DNA of 64,000 bases from Symsagittifera roscoffensis (Eukaryota > Xenacoelomorpha > Acoela > Convolutidae): positions 40,502,759 through 40,566,758 of the forward strand of contig NC_087063.1 in assembly GCF_963678635.1 (NCBI RefSeq). Direction: 5' to 3'. This document shows, one piece after another, positions 11,932 through 22,614 of this stretch; positions within the stretch are counted from its first letter, which is position 1; each line of letters begins with the position of its first letter. The notes beneath the pieces were generated by a model, which was not told the DNA's origin, did not search any database, and saw only the letters and a program-made list of their open reading frames with translations. Position numbers and translations under genes: made by a program.

Positions 11932-13165
11932 CGAACAAGACCTTAATAGCTTAGAATTAACCAAAATAGATTAGAAATTAGACAAAAACATTTAAAAAAT
12001 GTTATACGACAATAATTTAATCGAAATGTCTCTACGACTCAATAGATCAGAGCCAATATTCCGAACCATAACAGAACTACCCGGAATTGGAAGAAGACCT
12101 CGAACCAGAGACGACATACGACAAAGTAGAAACTTGCCATATAGCTATATGATAGTTAGGCAAAAACCGGAACAAACTTTTATATTTAGAATACTACTAG
12201 CAATGAATTTAGATTTTCATTTGCAAACATAAAACCTTGAAGTTAATCTTCAAAATCATTTCAGGCGCTAAACAAAATTATTAATATACAATAACGATTG
12301 ATAAAAAGATCTAAGATCGTTTTCCTAAAACTCTGCAGTAATATACAAAACATGTTTGAAAAATATTTATTGAAAAATAAAAAATAAAAATTAGTAGCAT
12401 GACAATAAATGGTTAGTAATCATAAATCATCCTGTTGTCCCAGCTCCATCATCTAAAACATAACAGCAATCATAAACCCACTAATATCATCAAAACACTA
12501 AATCTTTCCTTTACACACATTTAAAATTTTATTAAAACTTAAACTCACTTAATTTTAAAACCAGATCATCAAGGCTTATCCTTGGATCTTAAATCATTTT
12601 CTACTTAATTAAATTTCAAATTTGATCATCAAGGCTTATCCTTGGATCAAACAGAACAACTTTGTTCTCCCCCACCCACTTAATTAGTGTCTAACGACCT
12701 CAAACGTCGATTCACTACCCAACCCTTTCTAAAGACCTAAGACTAATAGAAATTTTTAAACAAAACTAATCATTCAAATTAGGATAAACAGTGAAGAACT
12801 TCGGTTATTCATCCTTCACTTGACCCCCCCTCTTACCAGACCCAGGATAAATCTTAGACTTAGTAAGTTTAAAATAGTATCTAACGAACTACTCGCGTTC
12901 TAATTATACCTGAACCTTGTGGATCGATTTACTATTCTCCAACCCTTGAACACAATCACTACCCCTAAGTAAGATTAAGTAAGTTAACACCTTAACTTAT
13001 AATAGCCACGAGAAAGTAAAAAATCATTCTTCGGAATCGATATACTTTTCTCTCCAACCCTGAACAAATAGACCCAGGTTAAGCTAACCAAAAAATCGTA
13101 AGAACTAACAGTTTAGGAAAATAGAAATCATTTAACAACCTTTTGCATCCGTCATCCTAAACCTT
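11932..13165 (+). other. Retroelement leader with duplicated hairpin and splice-donor consensus
   Basis: A 1.2-kb untranslated leader. An exact 25-bp hairpin-forming sequence (ATCAAGG pairing with CCTTGGAT) occurs twice, at 12564-12588 and 12624-12648, like the paired stem-loops used for RNA dimerisation or packaging. Three looser copies of a CGAT..ACT....CCAACCCT motif follow (about 12712, 12924 and 13040). GTAAGA at 12969 and GTAAGT at 12979 match 5' splice donors and could supply subgenomic RNAs. A 77-codon ORF (11999-12232) lies upstream; no motif is seen in it. Confidence 0.5.
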
Positions 13166-13633
13166 ATGTCATTTAAAAACCTAGGAAATAAACAAACAAT
13201 CGTTTTACAAAATTGTGAAATAGATAACAAAAAATACGATCTTGTAATCACACCTCATACACAAACAGTTGGATACATTCGAACAAAACGACAAACACTA
13301 AAAAGAAAAATAATAACGAAACAAAGACAAATAACACGAAAAAGATTTTCAAAAAATCGAAACGCATTTTCAGAATCAGAAACCAACAGTTTAGACGAAC
13401 TTTACAAACTAAAAGAATCAATAGATAAAAATTGCCCACTTCACGATCAATTATATTTTTCTGACTCAGAAACAACTTCAAATTCATCAAAAAGAGGAAA
13501 AAGAAGAATAAAAAAGCAGTATAAACACAAACCAGTACATTTATACAATTGGAATCAACCAATTCGACACATTAATAATTACATATTAACAGTCATCGAA
13601 CGAAAAAATGAGCTCAACGCACACCCCAGGTGA
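13166..13633 (+). CDS. Basic 155-aa accessory ORF upstream of gag
   Basis: Begins at an ATG and overlaps the first 26 bases of the gag-pol frame (13608). The product is strongly basic: a Lys/Arg-rich stretch at residues about 35-65 and a second one (KRGKRRIKKQYKHK) near residue 110, with a Ser/Glu-rich acidic stretch between them. No membrane segment or zinc motif is visible. The composition suggests RNA or DNA binding or nuclear import. It is unlike any gag region I recognise, and the overlap suggests coupled translation with gag. Function unknown. Confidence 0.6.
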   Translation: MSFKNLGNKQTIVLQNCEIDNKKYDLVITPHTQTVGYIRTKRQTLKRKIITKQRQITRKRFSKNRNAFSESETNSLDELYKLKESIDKNCPLHDQLYFSDSETTSNSSKRGKRRIKKQYKHKPVHLYNWNQPIRHINNYILTVIERKNELNAHPR

Positions 13634-16600
13634 AGAAAGTCCAGATGATGATGAAATCTTTCCTTTTATAGTAGATGCAACCACTGATAGAGGACAGCAT
13701 ATATTTTGCAAAAATTTACTATTAAATTTATTTGAACCCGGAATCAGTCCATGTAAAACAGAGTTCCCAGATGTAAAAATCAAAAGACAAATCATAGACC
13801 ACTACTTAAAAGATATATGCAACATAACACAACAGTATGGAATCTACTCCATAGAATTCACCTCACCAAACCATAATAATAGGAAATATACAATTCAAAC
13901 AGACGATCTTGATTTAGAATTTTCAAAAGTTTTTTCAGAATATATAAAAAGCATCCAATATCATAACTCACAAAGAGCAAACTCCATATTCACCAATGAA
14001 GTTTTCGCAATAATATATAGTTATATTTCGATATTAGAAAACGAAATCCCAATAACAAATGTCTCACCGACAGAAACATCTAAACATTTAAGAGTACGAC
14101 ATGAAATCACACTACTCTCTAGTTATTTAAACATCATTAAAGAAAATTTCACGAAAGACGACGTTTCACAACATACAAAACACGATCTACAAAAAATTTT
14201 GGCATGGTTCATAATAGATTATTTCACACACAATATTGATTTAATTGCACAAGCAAGAAAAAATTTTAGACCCCAAAACTCGAACGATGATACCGCTATC
14301 ACAGAACAATCAGATTATGTTTGGGACCCCGAATGGTCTCATCCCGCATTTATAAGCTTCCCACAATCAATCTCAAGTCAAGCAATAAGTACGATATCTT
14401 ACATAAGAGATTATGTAAAAGTAATACCATTAACCATTGATGCAACACCATTAAACTATAATACATTTTTGCCCGATACACAAAATAATAGTTTAAATTC
14501 TACAGTCATACACAACGAAAACCTCAATGGAACTAGGAATCTTACTCAACAAGATATCCAGACACCATCACACTTCATAAATGAAGAAATTGTACACACA
14601 ACAACTACACAACAAAGTATTTCACCAATACGCCCAAATTTAACAACACCAAGAAATACAAATCCTTCACAAACACAGGTAACCTTACAATCAACCGTTA
14701 AACCTTCGGTTGCTCCTAAATATTCACATATGGATTACCAAACATACAGACCCATGACAATACCATCAAAAACACGCAAAACATTCACTAGAAACAACTT
14801 TGCAGACCATAATTATAATTATACACATCCATCAAAAACATATAATCAACCACAAAGAAATTTTAACCAATATACAAGATCTCGAAATTGGGATAACCCA
14901 ATGACCCAACCTAATTCAATAAATTTCCAAACAAATCCTCCACAGGATCACAGTGAAAATTATCCATTTTTTCAACAAAATAAAAATAAAAAACAGACAT
15001 CTTATCAAATGGATTATTTATCCTCAGATGATGATTTCTTACAACCAGATATATTTGCACCAAATACTCAAGAATATCGTAGACAAGGAATACAGAAAAC
15101 GCGTACAAATCATAGAAATTTTTCTCCACAACCAATAGATGCACAACATCAACAACCAATTCAACAACAAAATCTAATTAATACACAATCTTTTCAACCA
15201 ATTCAACAACAAAATCCAATGACTGCACACTCGTATCAACCATCACAAATGCAAAATGAAATACCACTCCCATATTATCTCCAACAACATGAAATAACAA
15301 GAAACCAACTTTCAAATTTTTCTCAAATGCCAAATGCAGCAGAATCATTACAAATGACAATGAATCCATACCTTATGGGTGGATCATCAATAACATCAAA
15401 CAAACCTTTAATGGTTTTCACAGGAACAGACCCTGAATACTCTGTAGAAGATTATTTAAATGCAGTAACAGCAAACCTGATTTTAAATATTGGACCTGAA
15501 CCAATTAATACGCCACTACATCAAAACTGGATACATCGACGCACAGCGTTAATACAAACAACCTTAGATGGCGCAGCCCAAAAATGGTTTTCAGTACTAC
15601 CTCTAGAAATAAAATCAAACTGGAAAAGGTTTACACAGGAATTTTCAAAAATGTTTGACTCCGAAAGAAACAAACAACAACAAAGAGTTTTATGTAATGA
15701 AATTCGCAGACTACCAAACGAAACCATCAAGCAAATAGCAGTACGAATCGAAACACTAGTTCGAAAAGCATATTCATTAAATACACACGACTATAAAAAC
15801 ACAAAGATGACAGAAATCTTAATGATGACCTTAACACCACAATTAAGGAAAATAGCAATAAAAAAGAGAGCATCCCATCCTTCTTCAATTCGAGAACCCG
15901 ATTTAGATTTTCGAAAACTAGTAGACAAATTAGAACAAGCAGAAATCACGATGAAACTAGAAGAAACGGAAAATCTGAAATTACAATACGTTAACAGAAT
16001 TGAAACGACTCCCACTAATATTAATAGTATACAGGAATCAGAGACAGACCTCGTTGAAAAAATCACTGAAATACTCAATATTTACGAAAAGAACCCAAAC
16101 TTTAAAGGCAAACCATCTTTCAAAAAATGGTGTAATTATTGCCGACGATACGGACATAGTATTTCCGAATGTAGACAAAAACAACAAGACAATCAAAATA
16201 AACCTCAAAAATATAAAGAACCAAATAAATCATTCTATCAATACATGAAAAAAGATCAAAATCTACCGAACAAAACAGTCTACAGCAACAACAGTTCAGG
16301 AAAACCACTCCCGAACAATACAAATTATACAAGAAATCAATCACCATATAACTCAAGTTATAGAGGAAGATCGCCAGAACGAAGAAACACACAAAATTCA
16401 TCACAAAATCACTACAATAGACCAAATAGTAGAAGTAACTACTCCAGATCAAATTCAAATACACAACGATTTGTTTCTAGATCTAATTCCCAATCAAGAA
16501 ATAACTACTATCCAAACAACCAATCACGAAATTCATCATACAATAGGAATAGAAACTACTCCTATAATCGAAATAGAAGTTACTCAAACAACCGAAACCA

Positions 16601-19250
16601 GAATTACCCGAACAATCAATCAAGGAATAACTCATATAATAGATCGAACTATAACAGACCAAACAATAATTACCAAAACAGATCGCGAAATAATTCACAA
16701 AATCGACACTCAAGTTATAATAATCGTTATAGAAATTATTCCCAATCACCACACCGGAATAATAATAACTATAATAATTCTAATAACCGCCACAGAAGTA
16801 GTACACCTAAACACCAAAGACAAATCAATCAAGTACAATCTAATCCAGAAACAACATCAGACCCTCCAGGTATTGATGACACAGTAACTGATACGTTACA
16901 ACTCAATCAAATAAACTGTACATCATCAGATTCAGAAAGTGATACAGAAAACACTCTTTCTATCAATATGATAAAAGTCGAAAATGACTATGAATCTGTC
17001 ATATATGAACAACCCTTTTCATCACACATATATGAAAATCAATCAGAATTTCTTCAAAATTATTACACTACACCCATAAATTCCACACCAACGACGCAAG
17101 AAACAAATGAGATTAACACTACAAATCAAACCAATAAAAATACCAAAACAAAATGCTTGAATACAAACCACATTTATCAAAATATACAAAAAGAACAACC
17201 CAAAGAAAAAATTTGGACAATACCATTTCTCTTAGAAAGCCCAAGAAATAAAGAATTTCAACCACCAGACCTTGAAATAGATTTTTTAATTGATTCAGGA
17301 GCAGAATCAAACATAATAAACATCCCCACATGGAATGAAATAAAAACTTTACACCCAAAGCTAACACCTCTTGAAACCTCCAGTAAGTTAGCAACAGCAC
17401 AAGGATCAACATTGATAAACTACGGAAAAATCCAATTATTTCTCCTCCCCACCAGAACAATGGAGCAAAGCAAAATTTTAAATAAGCCATTTAAACAAAT
17501 ATTCCATATCACTGATATTAAATATAATATCATTGGAATACCATTTATTTCGAAGTATATACCAACAATTAACATACTAAATAGTAAAATATTAATCAAA
17601 GATAAATATACAAAAACAAAAGAAACATCCTTAACATTTTTTCAAAGATTAAATAAACAACCACCATTCTTTTCAAAATTCTACCCGATATTTAACCAAC
17701 AAAGAAAACACCTAAAACCACTATCAGGAAATATCTATAATTTTTCAATCAAACAAGTTCACCAATATGATAAAGAACAAAACAAACAAAAATTTTATAT
17801 GTCAGAATTTGAATTCAAACCTATTCACAAATTTTTCAAAATCACAATCTCATCCATAAAATATTTGAAAAATTCGAATTCAGATATCATTTCCTTACAT
17901 GTCTATAACAACACACCTTACCAAGTAACATTACCTTTAGGACTTTTAGGATATTGTGAAACCAACGCTACAATATCACCAATACACGAAAAAGCCTATC
18001 GCGTAAATAATATACTCCAATTACTAGACATTTGCCGATCTACAATTCTTAATGAAGAATTATCTATAAATAATATAATAAGTAACGAAAACAGAAATAC
18101 GGATTATTTCACAAAAACTCCATATTTCAAACCTACATTCAACATAAGTAACTACACAGAGGACCAACAGAAATTTTTAACAATGTTTAATTTCCAACAT
18201 TCACAAATAACACAAGACGAATTCGAAAAGTTAGCCAAACAGCTAATTAAATATTCATCAGTCTATGCGACATCAAAATTCGATGTTGGAAAAATCAGTT
18301 CATCACTACATCTCCCGTTAAAACCCGACGCAGTTTTCAAAAAACAGAGAGCAAGTAAAGTACCAATTCACTTACATGATAAAGTGAACAGATTACTTGA
18401 CATTTTAGAACAATACAACATTATATCACCAGTTAATAAAGAAGAACAACCAAAAGGGAACACATTCATCAACCCCGTTATCATTCTAGCTAAAGGAGAA
18501 TCATTAAAAATCGTTCTCGATGCTAGATACCTCAATTCACTTATAGATGAATCAAAATGTAATTGGCCCATTGAACCAATACAAGTTATTTTAACAAAAA
18601 TAAACGGCAAATACTTTACAACCGCCGATATGAATAGTGCATACAATCAAATGCCACTAGATGAACAATCACGACGTTTAACACAATTTGTTATCGGAAA
18701 CCAACAATATGAATTCAACCGCTTATTCTATGGAATATCCATAGGACCAGCAGCATTTTCAGCTTTTATGAGCAAAATTTTTAGACCACTAATACTCAAG
18801 AAAAACGCAATCACCTATTTAGACGATGTTTTTATGCAATCACAAACAAAAGACGAAATGTTCAATGTTTTAGAAAAATATCACCAAATACTTCAGAACG
18901 AAAATCTGAAGGCCGCCCCCGATAAATCACACTTCTTTTTGACAAAAGTTAAATTCTTAGGACATAATATAGAAAGAAAAACAATCACTCCATTGAAATC
19001 ACGCATTGACGCTATTCAAAAACTTCAACCACCAACAAATAAAAAGAAAATCCAAGAATTTCTTGGAATGTTAAATTTTTTAAGTAAATATGTTTATAAA
19101 ATGCAATTATATCTACGACCATTTTATAACATCCTTAGACAACAAAATAATTTTGAATGGAACACAGAACATCAAACACGATTTGAAGAAATAAAGATAT
19201 TAAAGGACCAATTTCACCCTCATCCGAAGGAAACTCCTATATTATGGTAA
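13608..19250 (+). CDS. Gag-protease-reverse transcriptase polyprotein, truncated by a downstream break
   Basis: A single 1880-codon frame. Residues 1 to about 800 are a gag-type region. A CCHC knuckle (CNYCRRYGHSISEC) sits near residue 843, followed by a 200-residue Asn/Ser/Arg/Tyr-rich tract (about 880-1090). The aspartic protease motif DSGAESNII is near residue 1227. Reverse transcriptase occupies about 1560-1860 and has the catalytic YLDD near residue 1735. There is no frameshift between gag and pol, unusual for many gypsy elements. The frame should continue into RNase H, but after EEIKILK (about 19203) it meets sequence of the integrase core in another frame and stops at 19250. RNase H and the integrase zinc domain are absent, so this copy cannot complete reverse transcription alone. 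Confidence 0.9.
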   Translation: MSSTHTPGEESPDDDEIFPFIVDATTDRGQHIFCKNLLLNLFEPGISPCKTEFPDVKIKRQIIDHYLKDICNITQQYGIYSIEFTSPNHNNRKYTIQTDDLDLEFSKVFSEYIKSIQYHNSQRANSIFTNEVFAIIYSYISILENEIPITNVSPTETSKHLRVRHEITLLSSYLNIIKENFTKDDVSQHTKHDLQKILAWFIIDYFTHNIDLIAQARKNFRPQNSNDDTAITEQSDYVWDPEWSHPAFISFPQSISSQAISTISYIRDYVKVIPLTIDATPLNYNTFLPDTQNNSLNSTVIHNENLNGTRNLTQQDIQTPSHFINEEIVHTTTTQQSISPIRPNLTTPRNTNPSQTQVTLQSTVKPSVAPKYSHMDYQTYRPMTIPSKTRKTFTRNNFADHNYNYTHPSKTYNQPQRNFNQYTRSRNWDNPMTQPNSINFQTNPPQDHSENYPFFQQNKNKKQTSYQMDYLSSDDDFLQPDIFAPNTQEYRRQGIQKTRTNHRNFSPQPIDAQHQQPIQQQNLINTQSFQPIQQQNPMTAHSYQPSQMQNEIPLPYYLQQHEITRNQLSNFSQMPNAAESLQMTMNPYLMGGSSITSNKPLMVFTGTDPEYSVEDYLNAVTANLILNIGPEPINTPLHQNWIHRRTALIQTTLDGAAQKWFSVLPLEIKSNWKRFTQEFSKMFDSERNKQQQRVLCNEIRRLPNETIKQIAVRIETLVRKAYSLNTHDYKNTKMTEILMMTLTPQLRKIAIKKRASHPSSIREPDLDFRKLVDKLEQAEITMKLEETENLKLQYVNRIETTPTNINSIQESETDLVEKITEILNIYEKNPNFKGKPSFKKWCNYCRRYGHSISECRQKQQDNQNKPQKYKEPNKSFYQYMKKDQNLPNKTVYSNNSSGKPLPNNTNYTRNQSPYNSSYRGRSPERRNTQNSSQNHYNRPNSRSNYSRSNSNTQRFVSRSNSQSRNNYYPNNQSRNSSYNRNRNYSYNRNRSYSNNRNQNYPNNQSRNNSYNRSNYNRPNNNYQNRSRNNSQNRHSSYNNRYRNYSQSPHRNNNNYNNSNNRHRSSTPKHQRQINQVQSNPETTSDPPGIDDTVTDTLQLNQINCTSSDSESDTENTLSINMIKVENDYESVIYEQPFSSHIYENQSEFLQNYYTTPINSTPTTQETNEINTTNQTNKNTKTKCLNTNHIYQNIQKEQPKEKIWTIPFLLESPRNKEFQPPDLEIDFLIDSGAESNIINIPTWNEIKTLHPKLTPLETSSKLATAQGSTLINYGKIQLFLLPTRTMEQSKILNKPFKQIFHITDIKYNIIGIPFISKYIPTINILNSKILIKDKYTKTKETSLTFFQRLNKQPPFFSKFYPIFNQQRKHLKPLSGNIYNFSIKQVHQYDKEQNKQKFYMSEFEFKPIHKFFKITISSIKYLKNSNSDIISLHVYNNTPYQVTLPLGLLGYCETNATISPIHEKAYRVNNILQLLDICRSTILNEELSINNIISNENRNTDYFTKTPYFKPTFNISNYTEDQQKFLTMFNFQHSQITQDEFEKLAKQLIKYSSVYATSKFDVGKISSSLHLPLKPDAVFKKQRASKVPIHLHDKVNRLLDILEQYNIISPVNKEEQPKGNTFINPVIILAKGESLKIVLDARYLNSLIDESKCNWPIEPIQVILTKINGKYFTTADMNSAYNQMPLDEQSRRLTQFVIGNQQYEFNRLFYGISIGPAAFSAFMSKIFRPLILKKNAITYLDDVFMQSQTKDEMFNVLEKYHQILQNENLKAAPDKSHFFLTKVKFLGHNIERKTITPLKSRIDAIQKLQPPTNKKKIQEFLGMLNFLSKYVYKMQLYLRPFYNILRQQNNFEWNTEHQTRFEEIKILKDQFHPHPKETPILW

Positions 19251-20458
19251 TTGTTGACGCATTTACACATTATGTAGCACTTAACCCAGTACCACATTGT
19301 AACGCTTATTACGCTTACACAACACTCTATGAACACTGGATAGCAAAATTCGGACTACCAGAAATTTTAGTCACAGACAACGGTACAGAATTCATAAATA
19401 ATGAAATTATCACACTATGTCATTTATATAACATTAAACACAAACCACGTACATCTCATGCACCTTGGACAAACGGCTTAGTCGAAGGTATGAACCGTTC
19501 ATTACAAGAATATCTTAGATGTATCATCAACGGAAATGATACAAAATATACCGAATGGTCAGCAGATGTAAAATTATTTCCCTTAGCGTATAATTCACAA
19601 ATTACGACAACTTTAGGAATGTCACCATACGAAATGGTTTTTAACCAAAAGCCACGCAAACCAATAATGTTTACAGCAAATTCTCATAAAAACGCACAAG
19701 GTTATTGTCAACCAAATAAAGACTCAATTTGTTATAACCTACCTTTACATACACACGATGAAGATCATTTTCATCACCCACAAATTCTTAAACTAGCCTC
19801 CGGTACACACACCGAATGGATTCTAAATAGAGATAAAAAACACAATGAAATTTATCAAAAAATAACAAAAAAGTTATTACAAAGACAAAACATTAATGAA
19901 CAAATCAATTCACGTTTTACACCAGCCTCCGAATTAAAAATTGGAACATTTGTTTTAATACCTAATTTTAATACTCAAAAAGGAATTTCTAAAAAATTAC
20001 AACCCCTTCGAAAAGGACCATACCAAATAATTGCAAAACCCACTGATGTCACATATAAAATTACCGACTCAAACAAAAAAGAAATCGTTCAACATCGAAA
20101 CAACCTATTACCTTATTACCCAAAAGAATACGCACTCCGCGAATTAACTCAATTATATTCTTTCACAGGATTAAAAATCATTCAAAATGAATCACATCTG
20201 AAAAACACAGAACAAAATGATAACCCCACCGAAAATCAAAACACAAAACCAATCGCCACCAAAAACAATACACAAAACCATAAAGAATCCCCAAAACAAA
20301 GAAAAAATAGAAAAATGACCGAACAAATAATACCCCAAGAACAAATCGACAAATCAGAAAAAAGAAAAACAACAAGACTCCGAAATCAACCACGTAAAAA
20401 CTATAAAATATTCATCCCCCAATCTAAAATTTTAAAGAAAGTGGAATTTCAAAAGTAA
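19204..20458 (+). pseudogene. Integrase core and C-terminal domain, N-terminus lost
   Basis: The coding sense in frame begins near 19204; the first ATG is at 19244 (404 codons). The DDE triad is intact: VIVDAF, TDNGTEF and GLVEGMNR, with exactly 35 residues between the second Asp and the Glu, as in retroviral integrases. A C-terminal beta segment (LRKGPYQIIAKPTDVTYKI) and a Lys-rich tail follow. The N-terminal HHCC zinc domain is missing because of the internal deletion that also removed RNase H. Whether the remaining piece is translated is unknown. Confidence 0.85.
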
Positions 20459-21283
20459 TTTTAACATTATACTTCATATTCTTGAAACCTCCGAAACATT
20501 TTTCATTTACATTTTTCAAAATAACATGCTGACAAGTACGCAATAATTCTAGTTCAAAATAGACCAATAGGATTCATCCAATCCGTCACTTTCTCTAACT
20601 CAAACTAAGACCAATTAGACGAATCATATAGAACTCCAGGCACATCTATAACTATAACTTTACGACCTCCAGGTCAAAAATAAGCAAACCACTCCAACTT
20701 GACAACTAAAATAAATATCACCATAATACCGTACCCCTCCCTTATCTAATAACCCAAAGATCAACAATATTTCCCCAACTCAGACCACGAATACCCCCAA
20801 AACAAATTTGTTAACTTAGCCTAAAGTAACAAAATGAACATTGTAATTAGCCTAAAGTATAAAAATCTCACCATACCCCGGATCATTTGACAAACAAAAA
20901 TAAAGAAAAAGACGACCTCCCAATCACCATGAAAATTGCCTCCAACAATTTTTTACAAAACTCAACCCACTTGTCAAAAAACTAATAAATAATCCGACCA
21001 CACTAGAAAATCGCCTCGAACAGCAAAAAATATTCGACCAAGAGATCATTTCTTAAATGCTCTTCTCTCAATCAGTTACTCAAATACTCATAAATTTTAA
21101 ACATTTTTTTACAATACTTGAAACCTTTATAATATTTCTTTTTGATATAATTGAATCTTTTCTAATAATCCTAATCATTTTTGGTAACATTTTTTAAATT
21201 TTCTACACTATACTCGAACTATTCCTCCAACTTTCCAAAACCCTTGATTATATCCACAGGTACGATTTATATAACTTGTCTAA
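20459..21283 (+). other. Non-coding spacer between pol and the accessory ORFs
   Basis: 825 bp without an appreciable open frame on either strand, very low in G on the plus strand. CCTCCAGG-type runs recur. No other feature seen. Confidence 0.5.
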
Positions 21284-21472
21284 ATGATACGAACAATTTT
21301 CAGTAGAACTGATATTTTTTTATTGTTTGTAATTTTCATAGCATTCTTATCATCCCTCATTTTGACCATATGTAAATGTATAAAGAAAGCAATCTTCACA
21401 TTTGCCCTAGCAACAATCCTCCTAATTCTTTTTTTGGAAGAATATTATAATAAACATAAACCTTCCCACTAA
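21284..21472 (+). CDS. Small two-helix membrane protein ORF
   Basis: 62 codons from an ATG. Two hydrophobic segments, residues about 12-30 (FLLFVIFIAFLSSLIL) and 36-50 (FTFALATILLILF), are separated by a short CKCIKK turn, so a hairpin membrane protein is predicted. It ends 5 bases before the next open frame. Its size and position between pol and env resemble small accessory membrane proteins, but no homologue is recognised. A chance ORF cannot be excluded. Confidence 0.45.
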   Translation: MIRTIFSRTDIFLLFVIFIAFLSSLILTICKCIKKAIFTFALATILLILFLEEYYNKHKPSH

Positions 21473-21477
21473 AGTAA

Positions 21478-22614
21478 CAATTCAAAAACCCATCAAAAAT
21501 TGCTACCCAACAGTCACAGAATCAGTCTTCACCGACATCATCCCAAGATAACCCAACACCACCTTCAACTACTCAAAATCCTCAAACATCTACACGAATT
21601 TCTTTTCAAGACAATCCATACACTTTTGAAGAACGACATGCTCGTTTATCAGAACCACTAGAACCAGTTCAACGACAAGCACCTCTAAGCGAACCAACAT
21701 ATAACCTATACCCAACACTACCACAAGAACTAAGTAGAATAAGAAATCCTAGTCAAAACCAAAATACAGTCGAAATTAATAGACAAATTATACATCCTCG
21801 ACGAAACAGAAATTTTCAAACTCCCCGAGTTCATTTTGATATACCTCAATCCCCATCACAAAACACTCCAGAAAACCCCATTGGTATTTTACCAGAAACC
21901 CCTACGCTTCTTTCACAACGTAGCACCTCAAGCCTACCATCAGATTACTTAGGTTCAACACCAACATCTGAGCAAATACGTGAAAATCCTTTCAACCCCA
22001 CAAACCAAACATCACGATTTCCATATTGGACTACACATTCATTTACACAAGGTGAACCAAATTTAGTCAATGACCCCATAGATATTTCTACGGATACAAC
22101 AACATCCTCATCACTACCAGAAACATTATCACTACCATCAACACCATCAATAAGCCAGATTTCACCACCACCTTTTAACTTAAATTTTCCAAATAATCTC
22201 GACGCCAGATATCGAGAACAATCATCAATAAATATTCCTTTAAGACTAGATTGGAATACATTTACAGCACCTCCACCATTATTTGGACAACATCAAGAAA
22301 GTAACCGCCTTCATAACTGGGCACTTAATAGATTACAATATCGCCAAGATATTCACAACGATATCCGTGATCACAATATTCAAATACTCCAACAAAACAG
22401 TTTACAATTAAAGTTTGAAATCACAGTTAAGTTAAACAATATTACCCAACATCCCTACCCATTAAACCCACCAAACATAACAGCTCAATCACTACCACCA
22501 CCGTTTATAACTACTGAAGTAATATACAAATACGACAGATATACCAAAAACACAATTGGCTACATTACATTTTATAATCCATACTCAGGATTAACATACA
22601 CATGTATATTCTAA
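21478..22614 (+). CDS. 378-codon open frame with no start codon
   Basis: The frame is open from just after a stop (21475-21477) to TAA at 22612-22614 and has no in-frame ATG, GTG, TTG or CTG. Its codon use and G-poor composition match the neighbouring genes. The product is rich in Pro, Ser, Thr, Gln and Asn for the first 250 residues, then more globular (about 250-370, with RYREQSSINIPLRLDWNTF and VIYKYDRYTKN). The start may come from splicing: ACCCAACAG at 21505-21513 is a plausible acceptor and leader donors lie near 12979. It overlaps the env-like frame by 13 bases. Function unknown. Confidence 0.6.
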   Translation, partial: QFKNPSKIATQQSQNQSSPTSSQDNPTPPSTTQNPQTSTRISFQDNPYTFEERHARLSEPLEPVQRQAPLSEPTYNLYPTLPQELSRIRNPSQNQNTVEINRQIIHPRRNRNFQTPRVHFDIPQSPSQNTPENPIGILPETPTLLSQRSTSSLPSDYLGSTPTSEQIRENPFNPTNQTSRFPYWTTHSFTQGEPNLVNDPIDISTDTTTSSSLPETLSLPSTPSISQISPPPFNLNFPNNLDARYREQSSINIPLRLDWNTFTAPPPLFGQHQESNRLHNWALNRLQYRQDIHNDIRDHNIQILQQNSLQLKFEITVKLNNITQHPYPLNPPNITAQSLPPPFITTEVIYKYDRYTKNTIGYITFYNPYSGLTYTCIF

